64,000 nucleotides of DNA from Pseudomonadota bacterium (GTDB taxonomy: Bacteria; Pseudomonadota; Gammaproteobacteria; Steroidobacterales; Steroidobacteraceae): the NCBI GenBank assembly GCA_023417315.1, contig JAEZFW010000073.1, positions 1-64,000 of the forward strand, read 5' to 3'. Shown in pieces: positions 16,735 to 25,948 of this stretch (the first letter of the stretch is position 1; the number at the start of each line of letters is the position of its first letter). The notes beneath the pieces were generated by a model. It searched no databases. It was given only the letters and a program-made list of their open reading frames with translations, and was not told the origin of the DNA. The translations under genes and the position numbers were made by a program.

Positions 16735-17394
16735 TCACGTCCCTCGGACACTGAGCACTCGATAAAGCGCGATCAGCATCGCCGCGGTTGCGCCCCAAAT
16801 GTTGTATGGCCCGAATGGGATCTCGTAGACGCGCACGGACGTCGTACCGAATGCCCGCTCCCGCGGATGGTGATTCGCTGGATCGAGCACGTGCGCGAGC
16901 GGCACCTCGAAGGTCGACTCGACCTCGCTCGTGTCGAGTCGCAACGCGAACCCAGGTTGAACGAAACCCACGACGGGAGTGACCCAGTAGCCGCTCACGA
17001 CGAGCTGCGGATCCAGATATCCTGCAAGCGCGACATGCTCGCGCGTAAGACCGATCTCCTCGTGCGCTTCACGCAAAGCCGCGTCGAATGGCCCCGCATC
17101 GCTCGTCTCGATGCGTCCACCCGGAAAACTGATCTGTCCCGCGTGATGCTTCAAATGCGACGCACGCCGCGTCAACAACACCGTCAGCCCATCATCACGA
17201 TCGACGATAGGCACAAGAACGGCTGCCGCAGCTGGGGTGATAGGCAAGTACTGCCGGACGAGCGTATTCACCGCAGACGCGGTGACTGCGCTCTCCAGGT
17301 CCGTGTGCGGCTCGCTGCCACGCAGTCGCTCCAGAATGAGCGCACGTAACTTCGCAGCGCACTCCACCGGTAATGTCGATTCAGCCACCGCCAC
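16735..17394 (-). CDS. nudL: NUDIX hydrolase, CoA pyrophosphatase type
   Basis: About 219 residues. Combines the CoA-pyrophosphatase motif ('LLTRRASHLKHHAGQ' leading into 'ISFPGG') with a full Nudix box ('GGRIETSD' to 'ALREAHEEIGL'), so it probably hydrolyses CoA and CoA esters to phosphopantetheines and 3',5'-ADP. No ATG is available. GTG at 17394 or 17388 gives an N-terminus ('AESTLPVECAAKL') that overlaps the fumC stop by 8-14 bp, suggesting translational coupling. The longer frame upstream is out-of-frame fumC sequence and was rejected. Confidence 0.85.
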   Translation of the reverse strand: MAVAESTLPVECAAKLRALILERLRGSEPHTDLESAVTASAVNTLVRQYLPITPAAAAVLVPIVDRDDGLTVLLTRRASHLKHHAGQISFPGGRIETSDAGPFDAALREAHEEIGLTREHVALAGYLDPQLVVSGYWVTPVVGFVQPGFALRLDTSEVESTFEVPLAHVLDPANHHPRERAFGTTSVRVYEIPFGPYNIWGATAAMLIALYRVLSVRGT

Positions 17395-18781
17395 CTGCCG
17401 ATCCACCGCCCTTCGTGAGCTCGCGCGGATCGAGCAACTTCTCGAGCTCCTCACGCGAGAGCTTCGTTTGCTCTGCCGCGACCTCACGAATCGGCCGCCC
17501 ATCCGCATATGCCTGCTTGGCGATCTTCGCTCCCTGCTCATAGCCAATGATCGTATTCAAGGCAGTAATCAAGATCGGATTACGCTCCAGCGCCGAGCCG
17601 ATCCTCGCCTCGTTCACAGTGAATCCCGCGATCGCTGAATCCGCCAACACGCGCGCCGCATTCGAGAGCAGATCGATGCTCTGCAGAAGGTTGTAGCCGA
17701 TGACAGGCAGCATGACGTTCAATTGGAAGTTGCCAGACTGACCCGCAATGGCGATCGTCGCATCGTTTCCCATCACCTGCGCCGAGATCATCGCGACGGC
17801 TTCCGGGATCACAGGGTTCACCTTGCCCGGCATGATGCTGCTGCCCGGCTGTAAAGCCGGCAATGCAATCTCGCCGAGTCCTGCGAGCGGCCCGCTGTTC
17901 ATCCAGCGCAGATCGTTCGCGATCTTCATCAGCGAGACGGCGAGCGTACGCAACTGACCTGACAACTCGACTGCCGCATCCTGCGATGAGAGCGATTCGA
18001 AATAGTTCGGGCTCGGACGTAGCTCGAGGCCACTCTTCCTGCTCAAGTAACGAGCGGCGCGCGCCGCGAACTTTGGATGCGCGTTGATTCCCGTGCCGAC
18101 TGCCGTGCCGCCCAGCGCGATCGCCTGCAATCGAACGCGCGATTCCATTACGCGCGCGGTGCCATTCTCGATCTGCGTACGCCAGCCGCTCATCTCCTGA
18201 CCCACCGTCACCGGCATTGCATCCATCAGATGCGTGCGCCCGGTCTTCACCACATCACCCACATCGCCGATGCGCTTCGTGATCATGCCGCTGAGATATG
18301 CGAGGGCTGGCAGCAAGTGCTGCTCCACACCCAAGAGCGCGCTCACGTGAATCGCAGTCGGAATCACGTCGTTCGAGCTCTGACTCATGTTCACGTGATC
18401 GTTCGGATGCACAGCCACGCCCGCGTACTGCGACGCGAGGCGCGCGATGACCTCGTTCGCGTTCATGTTGCTGCTCGTACCCGAGCCGGTTTGGAACACG
18501 TCTACAGGGAAGTGGGGATCGTGCTTACCCTCCACGACCTCGAGCGAAGCTTTTTGAATCGCTGCCGCCCGCTTCGCATCGAGCGCATCGAGCTCGACGT
18601 TAGTGGTCGCAGCGGCCCACTTGATGAGGCCGAGCGCGCGGATGAAATCGCGCGGCATGCGCAAGCCGCTCAAGGGGAAATTCTCGACCGCGCGCTGGGT
18701 TTGAGCGCCCCAGAGCGCATCCGAGGGAACCTTCAGCTCCCCCAAGCTATCGCGCTCGATCCTGAAATCTTTGGTAGTCAC
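17381..18781 (-). CDS. fumC: Class II fumarate hydratase
   Basis: A 466-residue iron-independent fumarase interconverting fumarate and malate. Fumarase/aspartase superfamily signature 'GSSIMPGKVNP', plus 'TGSGTSSNMNANEVI' and 'QSSNDVIPTAIHVSA'. I place the start at GTG 18781 ('TTKDFRIERDSLGE' follows). A second GTG 18 bp upstream is possible, and the TTG/ATG codons further up lie in repeat DNA. The C-terminus is odd, ending 'TKGGGSAGGGG'. The gene overlaps nudL downstream and is separated from divergent purB by a heptamer repeat. Confidence 0.93.
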   Translation of the reverse strand: MTTKDFRIERDSLGELKVPSDALWGAQTQRAVENFPLSGLRMPRDFIRALGLIKWAAATTNVELDALDAKRAAAIQKASLEVVEGKHDPHFPVDVFQTGSGTSSNMNANEVIARLASQYAGVAVHPNDHVNMSQSSNDVIPTAIHVSALLGVEQHLLPALAYLSGMITKRIGDVGDVVKTGRTHLMDAMPVTVGQEMSGWRTQIENGTARVMESRVRLQAIALGGTAVGTGINAHPKFAARAARYLSRKSGLELRPSPNYFESLSSQDAAVELSGQLRTLAVSLMKIANDLRWMNSGPLAGLGEIALPALQPGSSIMPGKVNPVIPEAVAMISAQVMGNDATIAIAGQSGNFQLNVMLPVIGYNLLQSIDLLSNAARVLADSAIAGFTVNEARIGSALERNPILITALNTIIGYEQGAKIAKQAYADGRPIREVAAEQTKLSREELEKLLDPRELTKGGGSAGGGG

Positions 18782-18851
18782 AGCTGCCCGTCCGTTCACG
18801 AGATCGTCGAAGAACCGACTGTTTGATTCTACAATGATGAGCTGGCCGGAA

Positions 18852-18965
18852 GCGGATGGCGGATGGCGGATGGCGGATAGCCCAGATGTCGTTCTCTGGA
18901 ACGACATCGCGTCGGCGCCGGTGTACAAAATCAGTCTATCCGCTATCCGCTATCCCCTATCCCCC
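18852..18965. repeat. Short-unit inverted-array spacer repeat (GGATGGC)
   Basis: The left array 18852-18880 is GGATGGC x3 plus GGATAGC. The inverted right array 18935-18965 reads CTATCCG, CTATCCG, CTATCCC, CTATCCC. The 54-bp loop is unrelated. It fills the divergent fumC-purB spacer, so both promoters must be in or beside it. Confidence 0.93.
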
Positions 18966-18981
18966 AAACGAAGAGTCAATC

Positions 18982-20346
18982 GTGACCTCAACACTCAATG
19001 CAATTTCACCGATCGATGGACGTTATGCGGACAAAGCCGCGGAGCTGCGCCCCCTCTTCAGCGAGCGCGGGCTGATTCGGCAGCGGGTGCGCGTCGAGGC
19101 ACTGTGGCTGAAGGCGCTTGCAGCTGAACCAGGCATTACGGAGCTGCGAGGTATGCCTGCCGCTGCGCTGACGGTGCTGGATGCGCTCGCTGCTGAGCTC
19201 ACGGATGCGGACGCTGCGGAAGTGAAACGCATCGAGCGTGAGACCAATCACGACGTCAAGGCCGTCGAGTACTTCGTCAAGAGCCGACTCGATGCGGTTC
19301 CAGCCTGGCGCGGCAAGCGAGAGTTCGTACACTTCGCATGCACCTCCGAGGACATCAACAACTTGAGCTATGCACTGATGCTGCGCGAAGCGCGCGATCA
19401 AGTGCTGTTGCCGCGCCTCGACGCACTGATCACGCGTCTGCGCACACTCGCTCATGCGAACGCATCGCAACCGATGATGTCTCGGACGCATGGACAACCC
19501 GCGACACCCACGACGCTCGGCAAAGAGATCGCGAACTTCACGTACCGACTCGCCGAACAGCGCACGAAGTTCGTCGCAGTCGCGATCGCAGGCAAGATCA
19601 ACGGCGCAGTCGGTAATTTCAACGCGCACCTTGCCGCCTATCCCGCGGTCGACTGGTTGAAGCTCGGCGAGCGCTTCGTGAGCTCACTCGGGCTGCAATG
19701 GAATCCGTACACGACGCAGATCGAGCCGCATGACTGGATGGCCGAGTACTTCGATGCGCTCGCGCGCTTGAACACCGTGCTCATCGATCTATGCCGCGAT
19801 ATGTGGGGCTACATCTCGCTCGGTTACTTTCGGCAGCGCACGATTGCTGGTGAAGTCGGTTCCTCCACGATGCCTCACAAAGTCAATCCGATCGATTTCG
19901 AGAACGCAGAAGGCAACTTGGGACTCGCGAACGCACTGCTGCGGTTCTTGGCCGACAAGCTGCCGATTTCCCGTTGGCAGCGCGATCTCACCGACTCCAC
20001 GGTGTTGCGCAATGTGGGCGTCGCCGTGAGCCACGGTTTGATCGCGTGGCGATCGATCGAGCGCGGCCTCGAGCGCGTCGATGTGGACCCAGCGCAGCTC
20101 GCTCAGGATCTGGACGCGAACTGGGAGTTGCTGGCCGAGCCCATCCAAACCGTCATGCGCCGCTACGGTGTCGAAAACGCCTACGAGCAATTGAAGGAGC
20201 TCACCCGTGGTCAGCGCGTGAGCCCTGAGAACTTACGCGTATTCATCGATCGCTTAGCGCTTCCCGACGATGCCAAGGCGAGCCTGCTCGAGCTCACCCC
20301 CGCGACCTACCTCGGGGACGCCGCCCGGTTGGCTAAGGACGTGTGA
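18982..20346 (+). CDS. purB: Adenylosuccinate lyase
   Basis: A 454-residue enzyme of purine synthesis, cleaving SAICAR and adenylosuccinate with release of fumarate. Signature 'GSSTMPHKVNPIDFENAEGN', 'SRTHGQPATPTTLGKE' and 'FVHFACTSEDINN' carry the catalytic His and Ser regions. The start is GTG at 18982 (AAGAG seven bases upstream), giving 'TSTLNAISPIDGRYADK' as in E. coli PurB. The frame upstream is repeat sequence. It is followed by nudJ and mnmA. In E. coli the same genes are together with hflD, which is missing here. Confidence 0.95.
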   Translation: MTSTLNAISPIDGRYADKAAELRPLFSERGLIRQRVRVEALWLKALAAEPGITELRGMPAAALTVLDALAAELTDADAAEVKRIERETNHDVKAVEYFVKSRLDAVPAWRGKREFVHFACTSEDINNLSYALMLREARDQVLLPRLDALITRLRTLAHANASQPMMSRTHGQPATPTTLGKEIANFTYRLAEQRTKFVAVAIAGKINGAVGNFNAHLAAYPAVDWLKLGERFVSSLGLQWNPYTTQIEPHDWMAEYFDALARLNTVLIDLCRDMWGYISLGYFRQRTIAGEVGSSTMPHKVNPIDFENAEGNLGLANALLRFLADKLPISRWQRDLTDSTVLRNVGVAVSHGLIAWRSIERGLERVDVDPAQLAQDLDANWELLAEPIQTVMRRYGVENAYEQLKELTRGQRVSPENLRVFIDRLALPDDAKASLLELTPATYLGDAARLAKDV

Positions 20347-20411
20347 TCTCCCTGCTAGTTGAACCGCCGGCAATGGAGACAATGATCACAAATCGCACTC
20401 ATTAGTCGAGC

Positions 20412-20417
20412 TATACT
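20412..20417 (+). promoter_or_regulatory. Possible -10 element giving a leaderless nudJ transcript
   Basis: TATACT ends six bases before the nudJ ATG, so transcription would start at or next to the start codon. No good -35 is seen 16-18 bp upstream and there is no ribosome-binding site. A weak call. Confidence 0.35.
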
Positions 20418-20423
20418 ATTGAA

Positions 20424-20939
20424 ATGACAGTAAGACCTGATCTAACCGCTGCCGCGATCGTCGAGCGCGACGGAGAGTATTTGCTCGTCGAAGAACGGGC
20501 TGGCAATCGCATGGTATTCAACCAACCTGCGGGCCACGTCGAGCGAGGTGAGCGCATCGTGGATGCGGTCGTGCGAGAAACGCTCGAAGAGACCGCTTGG
20601 ACCTTCCACCCCGAGGCCCTTGTAGGTATCTATCTTTGGGAGCAACCGGAACGCAGCCGCAGCTTCCTGCGCTTCGCATTCTGCGGCAGGGTGACAGATC
20701 ACGACCCGCACCGTGTCCTGGATCGCGGCATCGAGCGAGCGCTGTGGATGTCGCGCGATCAAATGGCGATTCGAGCGTCGCGGTTGCGCAGCCCGATGGT
20801 CCTGCGTTGTATCGATGATTACCGCGCTGGGAACCGCTTCCCTCTGGATGTCGTGCGCGACCTGACGATCGAAAGCTCCTCGATTGCCTCGAAGCTCGAC
20901 TCCTCCGCACGCCTCACGAGCTTGGTTTCACGCCTCTAG
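20424..20939 (+). CDS. nudJ: NUDIX hydrolase NudJ (thiamine/nucleotide phosphatase type)
   Basis: A 171-residue Nudix hydrolase. Nudix box 'GHVERGERI' to 'VVRETLEETAW' (residues about 37-60), preceded by 'FNQPAG' typical of NudJ/YmfB, which removes phosphate from HMP-PP, thiamine-PP and nucleoside di/triphosphates. Its place directly before mnmA matches the E. coli order nudJ-mnmA. The C-terminal 40 residues are Ser-rich and not conserved. The start ATG has no Shine-Dalgarno. Confidence 0.85.
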   Translation: MTVRPDLTAAAIVERDGEYLLVEERAGNRMVFNQPAGHVERGERIVDAVVRETLEETAWTFHPEALVGIYLWEQPERSRSFLRFAFCGRVTDHDPHRVLDRGIERALWMSRDQMAIRASRLRSPMVLRCIDDYRAGNRFPLDVVRDLTIESSSIASKLDSSARLTSLVSRL

Positions 20940-21063
20940 GGTGTCGCCAAGCGAGTTGTATTCCGATTCGCTTCTGACCCGCCGCTAGGCTACCCGCCGA
21001 CAACGCCAGGCCTTCTCGCGCGAGCCTCCCCGCTGACAACGGCAAGCCTGTATCGCAACCTTC

Positions 21064-22146
21064 ATGCCCGCTCCTCTAGTCATCGTCGGAATGTCTGGTG
21101 GCGTCGACTCATCCGTCGCTGCCTGGCTGCTCCTGCAACAGGGTTACGAAGTGCAGGGCTTGTTCATGAGCAACTGGGACGAAGACGAGGATGGCTACTG
21201 CACCGCGGCCGAAGATTTCCAGGACGCGCGCAAAGTCTGTGAGCAGCTCGGCGTTCCGCTGCACAAGGTGAGCTTCGCGGGCGAGTATCGTGAGCGCGTC
21301 TTCGAGTACTTCCTTTCCGAATATCGCGCAGGGCGAACACCGAACCCTGATGTGCTCTGCAATCGCGAGATCAAGTTTGGCGTGTGCTTCGATTACGCAC
21401 GGCGCTTGGGTGCGGAGTGGGTCGCGACGGGCCACTATGCACGCGTGCAACACGAGCCGAGCGTGCAGCTCTTGAAAGGCATCGATCCGAACAAAGACCA
21501 GAGCTACTTCTTGCACGCCATGCCCGCTGAGGCGTTGGCACGCACGCTCTTTCCGATTGGGCATCTGCAGAAGAGCGAAGTACGGGCGCAAGCACGCGAG
21601 CTCTTCTTGCCGGTGTTCGACAAGAAGGACAGCACGGGGATCTGCTTCATCGGCGAGCGGCCCTTCGCAGAGTTTCTAGAGCAGTATCTACCTGCGCAGC
21701 CAGGGGAGATTCAGTCGATCGAAGGCAAGACGCTCGGCACCCATCGCGGACTCATGTACTACACTCTCGGGCAGCGCCAAGGTTTGCATATCGGCGGACG
21801 CTCGGACGCGAGCGAGGAACCCTGGTATGTCGCGGATAAAGATCTCGCTCGCAACGTTCTGGTCGTGGTGCAAGGGCACGATCATCCGGCTTTACTCCGA
21901 CGCGAGCTCCACGCCGCACAACTCACATGGGTCGCGGGTGCACCGCCGAGCGAGCGCTTTCGCTGCACAGCCAAGGTTCGCTATCGACAAGCCGATCAGA
22001 CAGCCGAAGTTGACTGTCGAGCGGACGGCACGTGCGAAGTGCGCTTCGATGAGCCGCAACGAGCCGTCACGCCCGGCCAATATGTCGTCTTCTATCAAAA
22101 CGATGTCTGCTTGGGCGGCGGAGTGATCGAAACAGCTAAACACTGA
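21064..22146 (+). CDS. mnmA: tRNA-specific 2-thiouridylase MnmA
   Basis: A 360-residue enzyme placing the 2-thio group on U34 of tRNA-Lys, -Glu and -Gln using sulfur from the TusE relay. PP-loop 'SGGVDS' at residues 11-16. Catalytic C99 ('LCNREIKF') and C194 ('STGICFIGERPF'). 'TGHYARV' and the C-terminal 'GQYVVFYQNDVCLGGGVI' beta-barrel complete the family pattern. The start is ATG 21064. The 125-bp spacer after nudJ contains a 20-bp imperfect direct repeat (around 20993 and 21030). Its substrate tRNA-Lys(UUU) is also encoded in this window. Confidence 0.95.
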   Translation: MPAPLVIVGMSGGVDSSVAAWLLLQQGYEVQGLFMSNWDEDEDGYCTAAEDFQDARKVCEQLGVPLHKVSFAGEYRERVFEYFLSEYRAGRTPNPDVLCNREIKFGVCFDYARRLGAEWVATGHYARVQHEPSVQLLKGIDPNKDQSYFLHAMPAEALARTLFPIGHLQKSEVRAQARELFLPVFDKKDSTGICFIGERPFAEFLEQYLPAQPGEIQSIEGKTLGTHRGLMYYTLGQRQGLHIGGRSDASEEPWYVADKDLARNVLVVVQGHDHPALLRRELHAAQLTWVAGAPPSERFRCTAKVRYRQADQTAEVDCRADGTCEVRFDEPQRAVTPGQYVVFYQNDVCLGGGVIETAKH

Positions 22147-22311
22147 TCGACGTGTTGGCCGCGTCGACATCAACGAGTTGCAGTGACGCAGCCGTCTCAT
22201 GCCCGAGATTGCGCCAGCATGGCTCGATCCTACGCGATAAACGAAGTGCTGCTACGTCCGCGGTGAAAGATTGACAACGCAGTCCAGCATGCCCGGAGGC
22301 CCCTAACCCGC

Positions 22312-22317
22312 TATAAT
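22312..22317 (+). promoter_or_regulatory. -10 element upstream of acnA
   Basis: A perfect TATAAT sits inside a small palindrome (CCCGC-TATAATTC-GCGGG) 67 bp before the acnA start codon. A TTGACA at 22271-22276 is 35 bp upstream, too far for a standard pair, so activator help or another -35 is needed. The rest of the 22147-22384 spacer shows nothing I recognise. Confidence 0.5.
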
Positions 22318-22384
22318 TCGCGGGCTTTGAATACGGCTTCGCCCGCTCGCGGCGATGTACCGCCCCCAATCGCTCGGAGGACGC

Positions 22385-25078
22385 ATGAAAGATTCGTTCA
22401 AGGCGCGCAGGACGCTCGCCGTCGGCAGCAACAATTTCGAAATCGCCAGCCTCGCCGCGCTGAAGGACAAGAACGTTGCTCGGCTCCCCTACTCGTTGAA
22501 AATTCTGCTCGAGAATCTGCTGCGCTTCGAGGATGGCGTGAACGTCACGCGCGAGGACATCGAGGCGCTCTTGAGCTGGGATCCTGCTGCCGCTCCCGCT
22601 TACGAGATCTCGTTTACGCCGAGCCGCGTGATCATGCAGGACTTCACCGGCGTCCCGGCGATCGTCGATCTCGCGGCGATGCGCGAAGCCATGGTGAAGC
22701 TTGGAGGCAACCCGGATGAGATCAATCCGCTCTCGCCCGCCGAGCTCGTGATCGACCACTCGGTGCAAGTCGACACCTATGGCAGCCGCGAGTCGCTGCT
22801 GAAGAACACCGTCATCGAATTCAAGCGCAACTCCGAGCGTTATGAATTCCTGCGCTGGGGGCAAACCGCCTTTCGCAATTTCAAAGTCGTGCCGCCGAAC
22901 ACGGGCATCGTGCACCAGGTGAATATCGAGCACCTTGCACGCGTGGTCTTCGACATGGAGAAGGACGGCGTGCGATGGGCGTATCCGGACACGCTCGTCG
23001 GTACCGATTCGCACACCACGATGGTGAACGGGCTCGGCGTGCTCGGCTGGGGCGTCGGCGGCATCGAAGCAGAAGCTGCGATGTTGGGTCAGCCCGTCAC
23101 GATGCTCATCCCGCACGTCATCGGCTTCAAGCTCACGGGCAATTTGCCCGCCGGTGCGACAGCAACGGATCTCGTGCTCACGGTGACCGAGATGCTGCGC
23201 AAGAAAGGCGTCGTAGACAAATTCGTCGAGTTCTTCGGCGATGGTCTCGCCAATCTGCCGCTCGCAGACCGTGCCACGATCGGCAACATGTCGCCCGAGT
23301 TCGGCAGCACCTGCGCGATCTTCCCGATCGACAACGAAACGCTGCGCTATCTGGAGCTCACGGGTCGTACATCCGAGCAGATCGCCTTGGTCAAGGCGTA
23401 TGCGCAACACCAGGGTATGTGGCGCGAGAACGGTCAACCGCAAGCGGACTACACCGATGTGCTCGAGCTCGACCTCAGCACCGTCGAGCCATCGCTCGCC
23501 GGACCGAAACGTCCACAGGACCGCGTGCCTTTACGCAGCGCGAAGCAGACGTATCAGACGCATCACAAGAAGATGGCGGAAGAGCGCGCGCACAAGAATC
23601 CTGCAGCGAACGGCACCGCACCCGCCACCGTGCAAGGACAGACGTTCGCGGTGAAAGATGGCGCAGTGTTGATCGCCGCGATCACGAGCTGCACGAACAC
23701 ATCGAACCCCGCGGTGCTCATCGCAGCGGGCTTGCTCGCGCGCAACGCGCGCCGCAAAGGACTCACGGCGAAGCCTTGGGTCAAGACCAGCTTGGCGCCG
23801 GGCTCGCGCGTCGTGACCGACTACTTGAACAAGGCCGGGCTCAGCGAAGATCTCGAAGCGGTGGGCTTTTATACGGTCGGATATGGCTGCACGACGTGCA
23901 TCGGCAACTCCGGTCCGCTCCTGCCTGAGATCTCCGAAGCCGTCCGCGTCGGCGATGTGGTCGCGTGCTCGGTGCTCTCCGGCAACCGCAACTTCGAAGG
24001 CCGCGTGCATCCTGAAGTCCGGATGAACTTCCTCGCCTCGCCGCCGCTCGTCGTGGCGTATGCATTGGCGGGCACGTTGGAGCTCGATCTCACGAGCGAG
24101 CCGTTGGGCGTCGGCAGCGATGGCAAGCCGGTCCATCTGCAAGACATCTGGCCCTCGCCTGCAGAGATTCAAGACGTCATCGCACGCTCGGTCGATGCAG
24201 ACATGTTCAAGAAGAGCTACTCGGGCGTTTACACCGGCGATGAGAACTGGAACTCGATCAACGTGCCGAGCGGCAAGATCTACGCGTGGGACGAGAAGTC
24301 CACCTATGTGAAGAACCCGCCCTACTTCGATGGCATGACGATGAAGCCCGCACCGGTGTCGGATATCCGCAATGCACGCCTGCTCGCGTTGCTTGGCGAT
24401 TCGGTGACGACCGACCATATCTCGCCGGCCGGCAACATCGCAAAGTCGAGCCCGGCAGCGAAGTACTTGATGTCGCTCGGCGTCCAACAGTTCGACTTCA
24501 ACTCGTACGGCGCGCGCCGCGGCAATCACGAAGTGATGATGCGCGGCACGTTCGCGAACATTCGCTTGCGCAACCTGCTCGCCCCAGGCACCGAAGGCGG
24601 TGTCACGGTGCACATCCCTAGCAACGAACAGATGAGCATTTACGATGCCGCTATGCGCTACAAGGACGAAGGCACGCCGCTCATCGTGATCGCAGGCAAG
24701 GAGTACGGTACCGGCTCCTCGCGCGATTGGGCTGCGAAGGGCACGATGCTGCTCGGGGTCAGAGCGGTGATCGCCGAAAGCTTCGAACGCATCCATCGCT
24801 CGAATTTGATCGGGATGGGCGTGCTGCCGCTCATGTTCAAGGACGGACAGAATGCCGAGTCGCTCGGTCTGACCGGCAAGGAAACCTACGAGATCATCGG
24901 GCTCAATGCGGGCGCTGCGAAGATGGTCACCGTCGTCGCGACCCCACCCTCGGGCTCGCCGATCAAGTTCGAAGTCCGCGTGCGGATCGATACCCCGAAG
25001 GAGCGCGAATACTTCCAACACGGCGGCATCCTGCATTACGTGCTCCGACAGCTGGCGAGCGCGACCAAGGCAGCGTAG
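22385..25078 (+). CDS. acnA: Aconitate hydratase A
   Basis: An 897-residue AcnA/IRP-type aconitase interconverting citrate and isocitrate. 4Fe-4S ligands are in 'AITSCTNTSNP' and 'GCTTCIGNSGPL'. 'TDSHTTMVNGLGVLGWG' and 'GTGSSRDWAAKGT' are further active-site blocks. The start is ATG 22385 with GGAGG spaced ideally upstream. An in-frame ATG ten codons earlier was rejected. As in IRP-related aconitases it might moonlight in RNA binding, which sequence cannot show. It stands alone, followed by a repeat spacer and an enoyl-CoA hydratase family gene. Confidence 0.97.
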   Translation: MKDSFKARRTLAVGSNNFEIASLAALKDKNVARLPYSLKILLENLLRFEDGVNVTREDIEALLSWDPAAAPAYEISFTPSRVIMQDFTGVPAIVDLAAMREAMVKLGGNPDEINPLSPAELVIDHSVQVDTYGSRESLLKNTVIEFKRNSERYEFLRWGQTAFRNFKVVPPNTGIVHQVNIEHLARVVFDMEKDGVRWAYPDTLVGTDSHTTMVNGLGVLGWGVGGIEAEAAMLGQPVTMLIPHVIGFKLTGNLPAGATATDLVLTVTEMLRKKGVVDKFVEFFGDGLANLPLADRATIGNMSPEFGSTCAIFPIDNETLRYLELTGRTSEQIALVKAYAQHQGMWRENGQPQADYTDVLELDLSTVEPSLAGPKRPQDRVPLRSAKQTYQTHHKKMAEERAHKNPAANGTAPATVQGQTFAVKDGAVLIAAITSCTNTSNPAVLIAAGLLARNARRKGLTAKPWVKTSLAPGSRVVTDYLNKAGLSEDLEAVGFYTVGYGCTTCIGNSGPLLPEISEAVRVGDVVACSVLSGNRNFEGRVHPEVRMNFLASPPLVVAYALAGTLELDLTSEPLGVGSDGKPVHLQDIWPSPAEIQDVIARSVDADMFKKSYSGVYTGDENWNSINVPSGKIYAWDEKSTYVKNPPYFDGMTMKPAPVSDIRNARLLALLGDSVTTDHISPAGNIAKSSPAAKYLMSLGVQQFDFNSYGARRGNHEVMMRGTFANIRLRNLLAPGTEGGVTVHIPSNEQMSIYDAAMRYKDEGTPLIVIAGKEYGTGSSRDWAAKGTMLLGVRAVIAESFERIHRSNLIGMGVLPLMFKDGQNAESLGLTGKETYEIIGLNAGAAKMVTVVATPPSGSPIKFEVRVRIDTPKEREYFQHGGILHYVLRQLASATKAA

Positions 25079-25090
25079 CGCCTCGCGCAA

Positions 25091-25182
25091 GTGATGAAGA
25101 TGATGGAAGCGATGAAGTGATGTAGGCCAGCGATGCGATAGCCGTTCCCTCCAGCACTTCGTCGGTACATCACCTCTGTCAC
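25091..25182. repeat. Short-unit inverted-array spacer repeat (GATGAAGTGATG type)
   Basis: Left array 25091-25126 (GTGATGAAG, ATGATGGAAG, CGATGAAGTGATG). Inverted right array 25155-25182 (CACTTCGTC, GTACATCACC, TCTGTCAC). It occupies the acnA-enoyl-CoA hydratase spacer and ends nine bases before the latter's ATG. Confidence 0.75.
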
Positions 25183-25190
25183 GTGCATTT

Positions 25191-25937
25191 ATGATCAACG
25201 TCAAACTCCAAGATCACGTCCTGCGGCTCACGTTTGCGCGGCCGGAGAAGAAGAATGCGCTGATCGGGCCGATGTACGAGACGCTCGTCGAGGCATTAGC
25301 ACGCGCAGAGACCGATCCGGACGTGCATGTTGTCCTGTTCGATGCAGAGGGCGATTCCTTCTCTGCGGGCAACGACCTGACGGAGTTCGCGGCGGTCGCG
25401 AGCGGAGCGCTGCCGCCGCACGGGATGAAACAACATGCGTTCCTCGAGGCACTCGCAGCTGCGACGACACCCTACGTCGCTGCGGTTCAAGGTTCAGCCA
25501 TCGGAATCGGCGCGACGCTGCTTCTACATTGCGATCTCGTCTACGTTTCGGCAGATGCTCGCCTATCGATGCCGTTCGTGAACCTGGCGCTCGTTCCGGA
25601 AGCGGGATCGAGTTTTCTCCTTCCGAACCGCGTTGGACATGCGCGCGCGTTCGCGATGTTTGCGCTTGGCGAGGCGATCGATGGATCCCGTGCCGTCGAG
25701 CTCGGTCTTGCGAACGAAATCGTGCCTGCAGATCAGCTGCGAGAGCACGCACTCGCGAAGGCAAGAGCGTTGGCGGCACGACCGGCAGGGGCCGTTCGCG
25801 CCACGAAGAAGCTCATGCGCGATGCGGGATCGATTCAGGCCGTGATGAACCGCGAACTGGAGATCTTTACCGAGCAGCTGCGCAGCAAGGAGGCACTCGC
25901 AGCTTTTCAAGCGTTCGCCGCTCGAAAAACGCGCTGA
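25191..25937 (+). CDS. Enoyl-CoA hydratase/isomerase family protein
   Basis: A 248-residue crotonase-fold protein. Oxyanion-hole segments are 'DSFSAGNDLTEF' (near residue 62) and 'GSAIGIGATLLLHCDLVY' (near 103). A single acidic residue in 'VPEAGSSFLLP' (near 137) corresponds to the catalytic Glu. One rather than two glutamates, and the PEAGSS block, resemble delta3-delta2-enoyl-CoA isomerases more than true hydratases. The start ATG follows the right arm of a repeat with no ribosome-binding site. Substrate not predictable. Confidence 0.85.
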   Translation: MINVKLQDHVLRLTFARPEKKNALIGPMYETLVEALARAETDPDVHVVLFDAEGDSFSAGNDLTEFAAVASGALPPHGMKQHAFLEALAAATTPYVAAVQGSAIGIGATLLLHCDLVYVSADARLSMPFVNLALVPEAGSSFLLPNRVGHARAFAMFALGEAIDGSRAVELGLANEIVPADQLREHALAKARALAARPAGAVRATKKLMRDAGSIQAVMNRELEIFTEQLRSKEALAAFQAFAARKTR

Positions 25938-25948
25938 GCGAGGCGTCG

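Noticed and set aside
22271..22317. TTGACA...TATAAT as a standard sigma-70 promoter for acnA
   Set aside because: The two hexamers are 35 bp apart, twice the usual spacing. Only the -10 is kept.
22136..23443. Long minus-strand frame over acnA
   Set aside because: Antisense to a well-conserved gene, low-complexity His/Arg/Asp composition, no recognisable domain.
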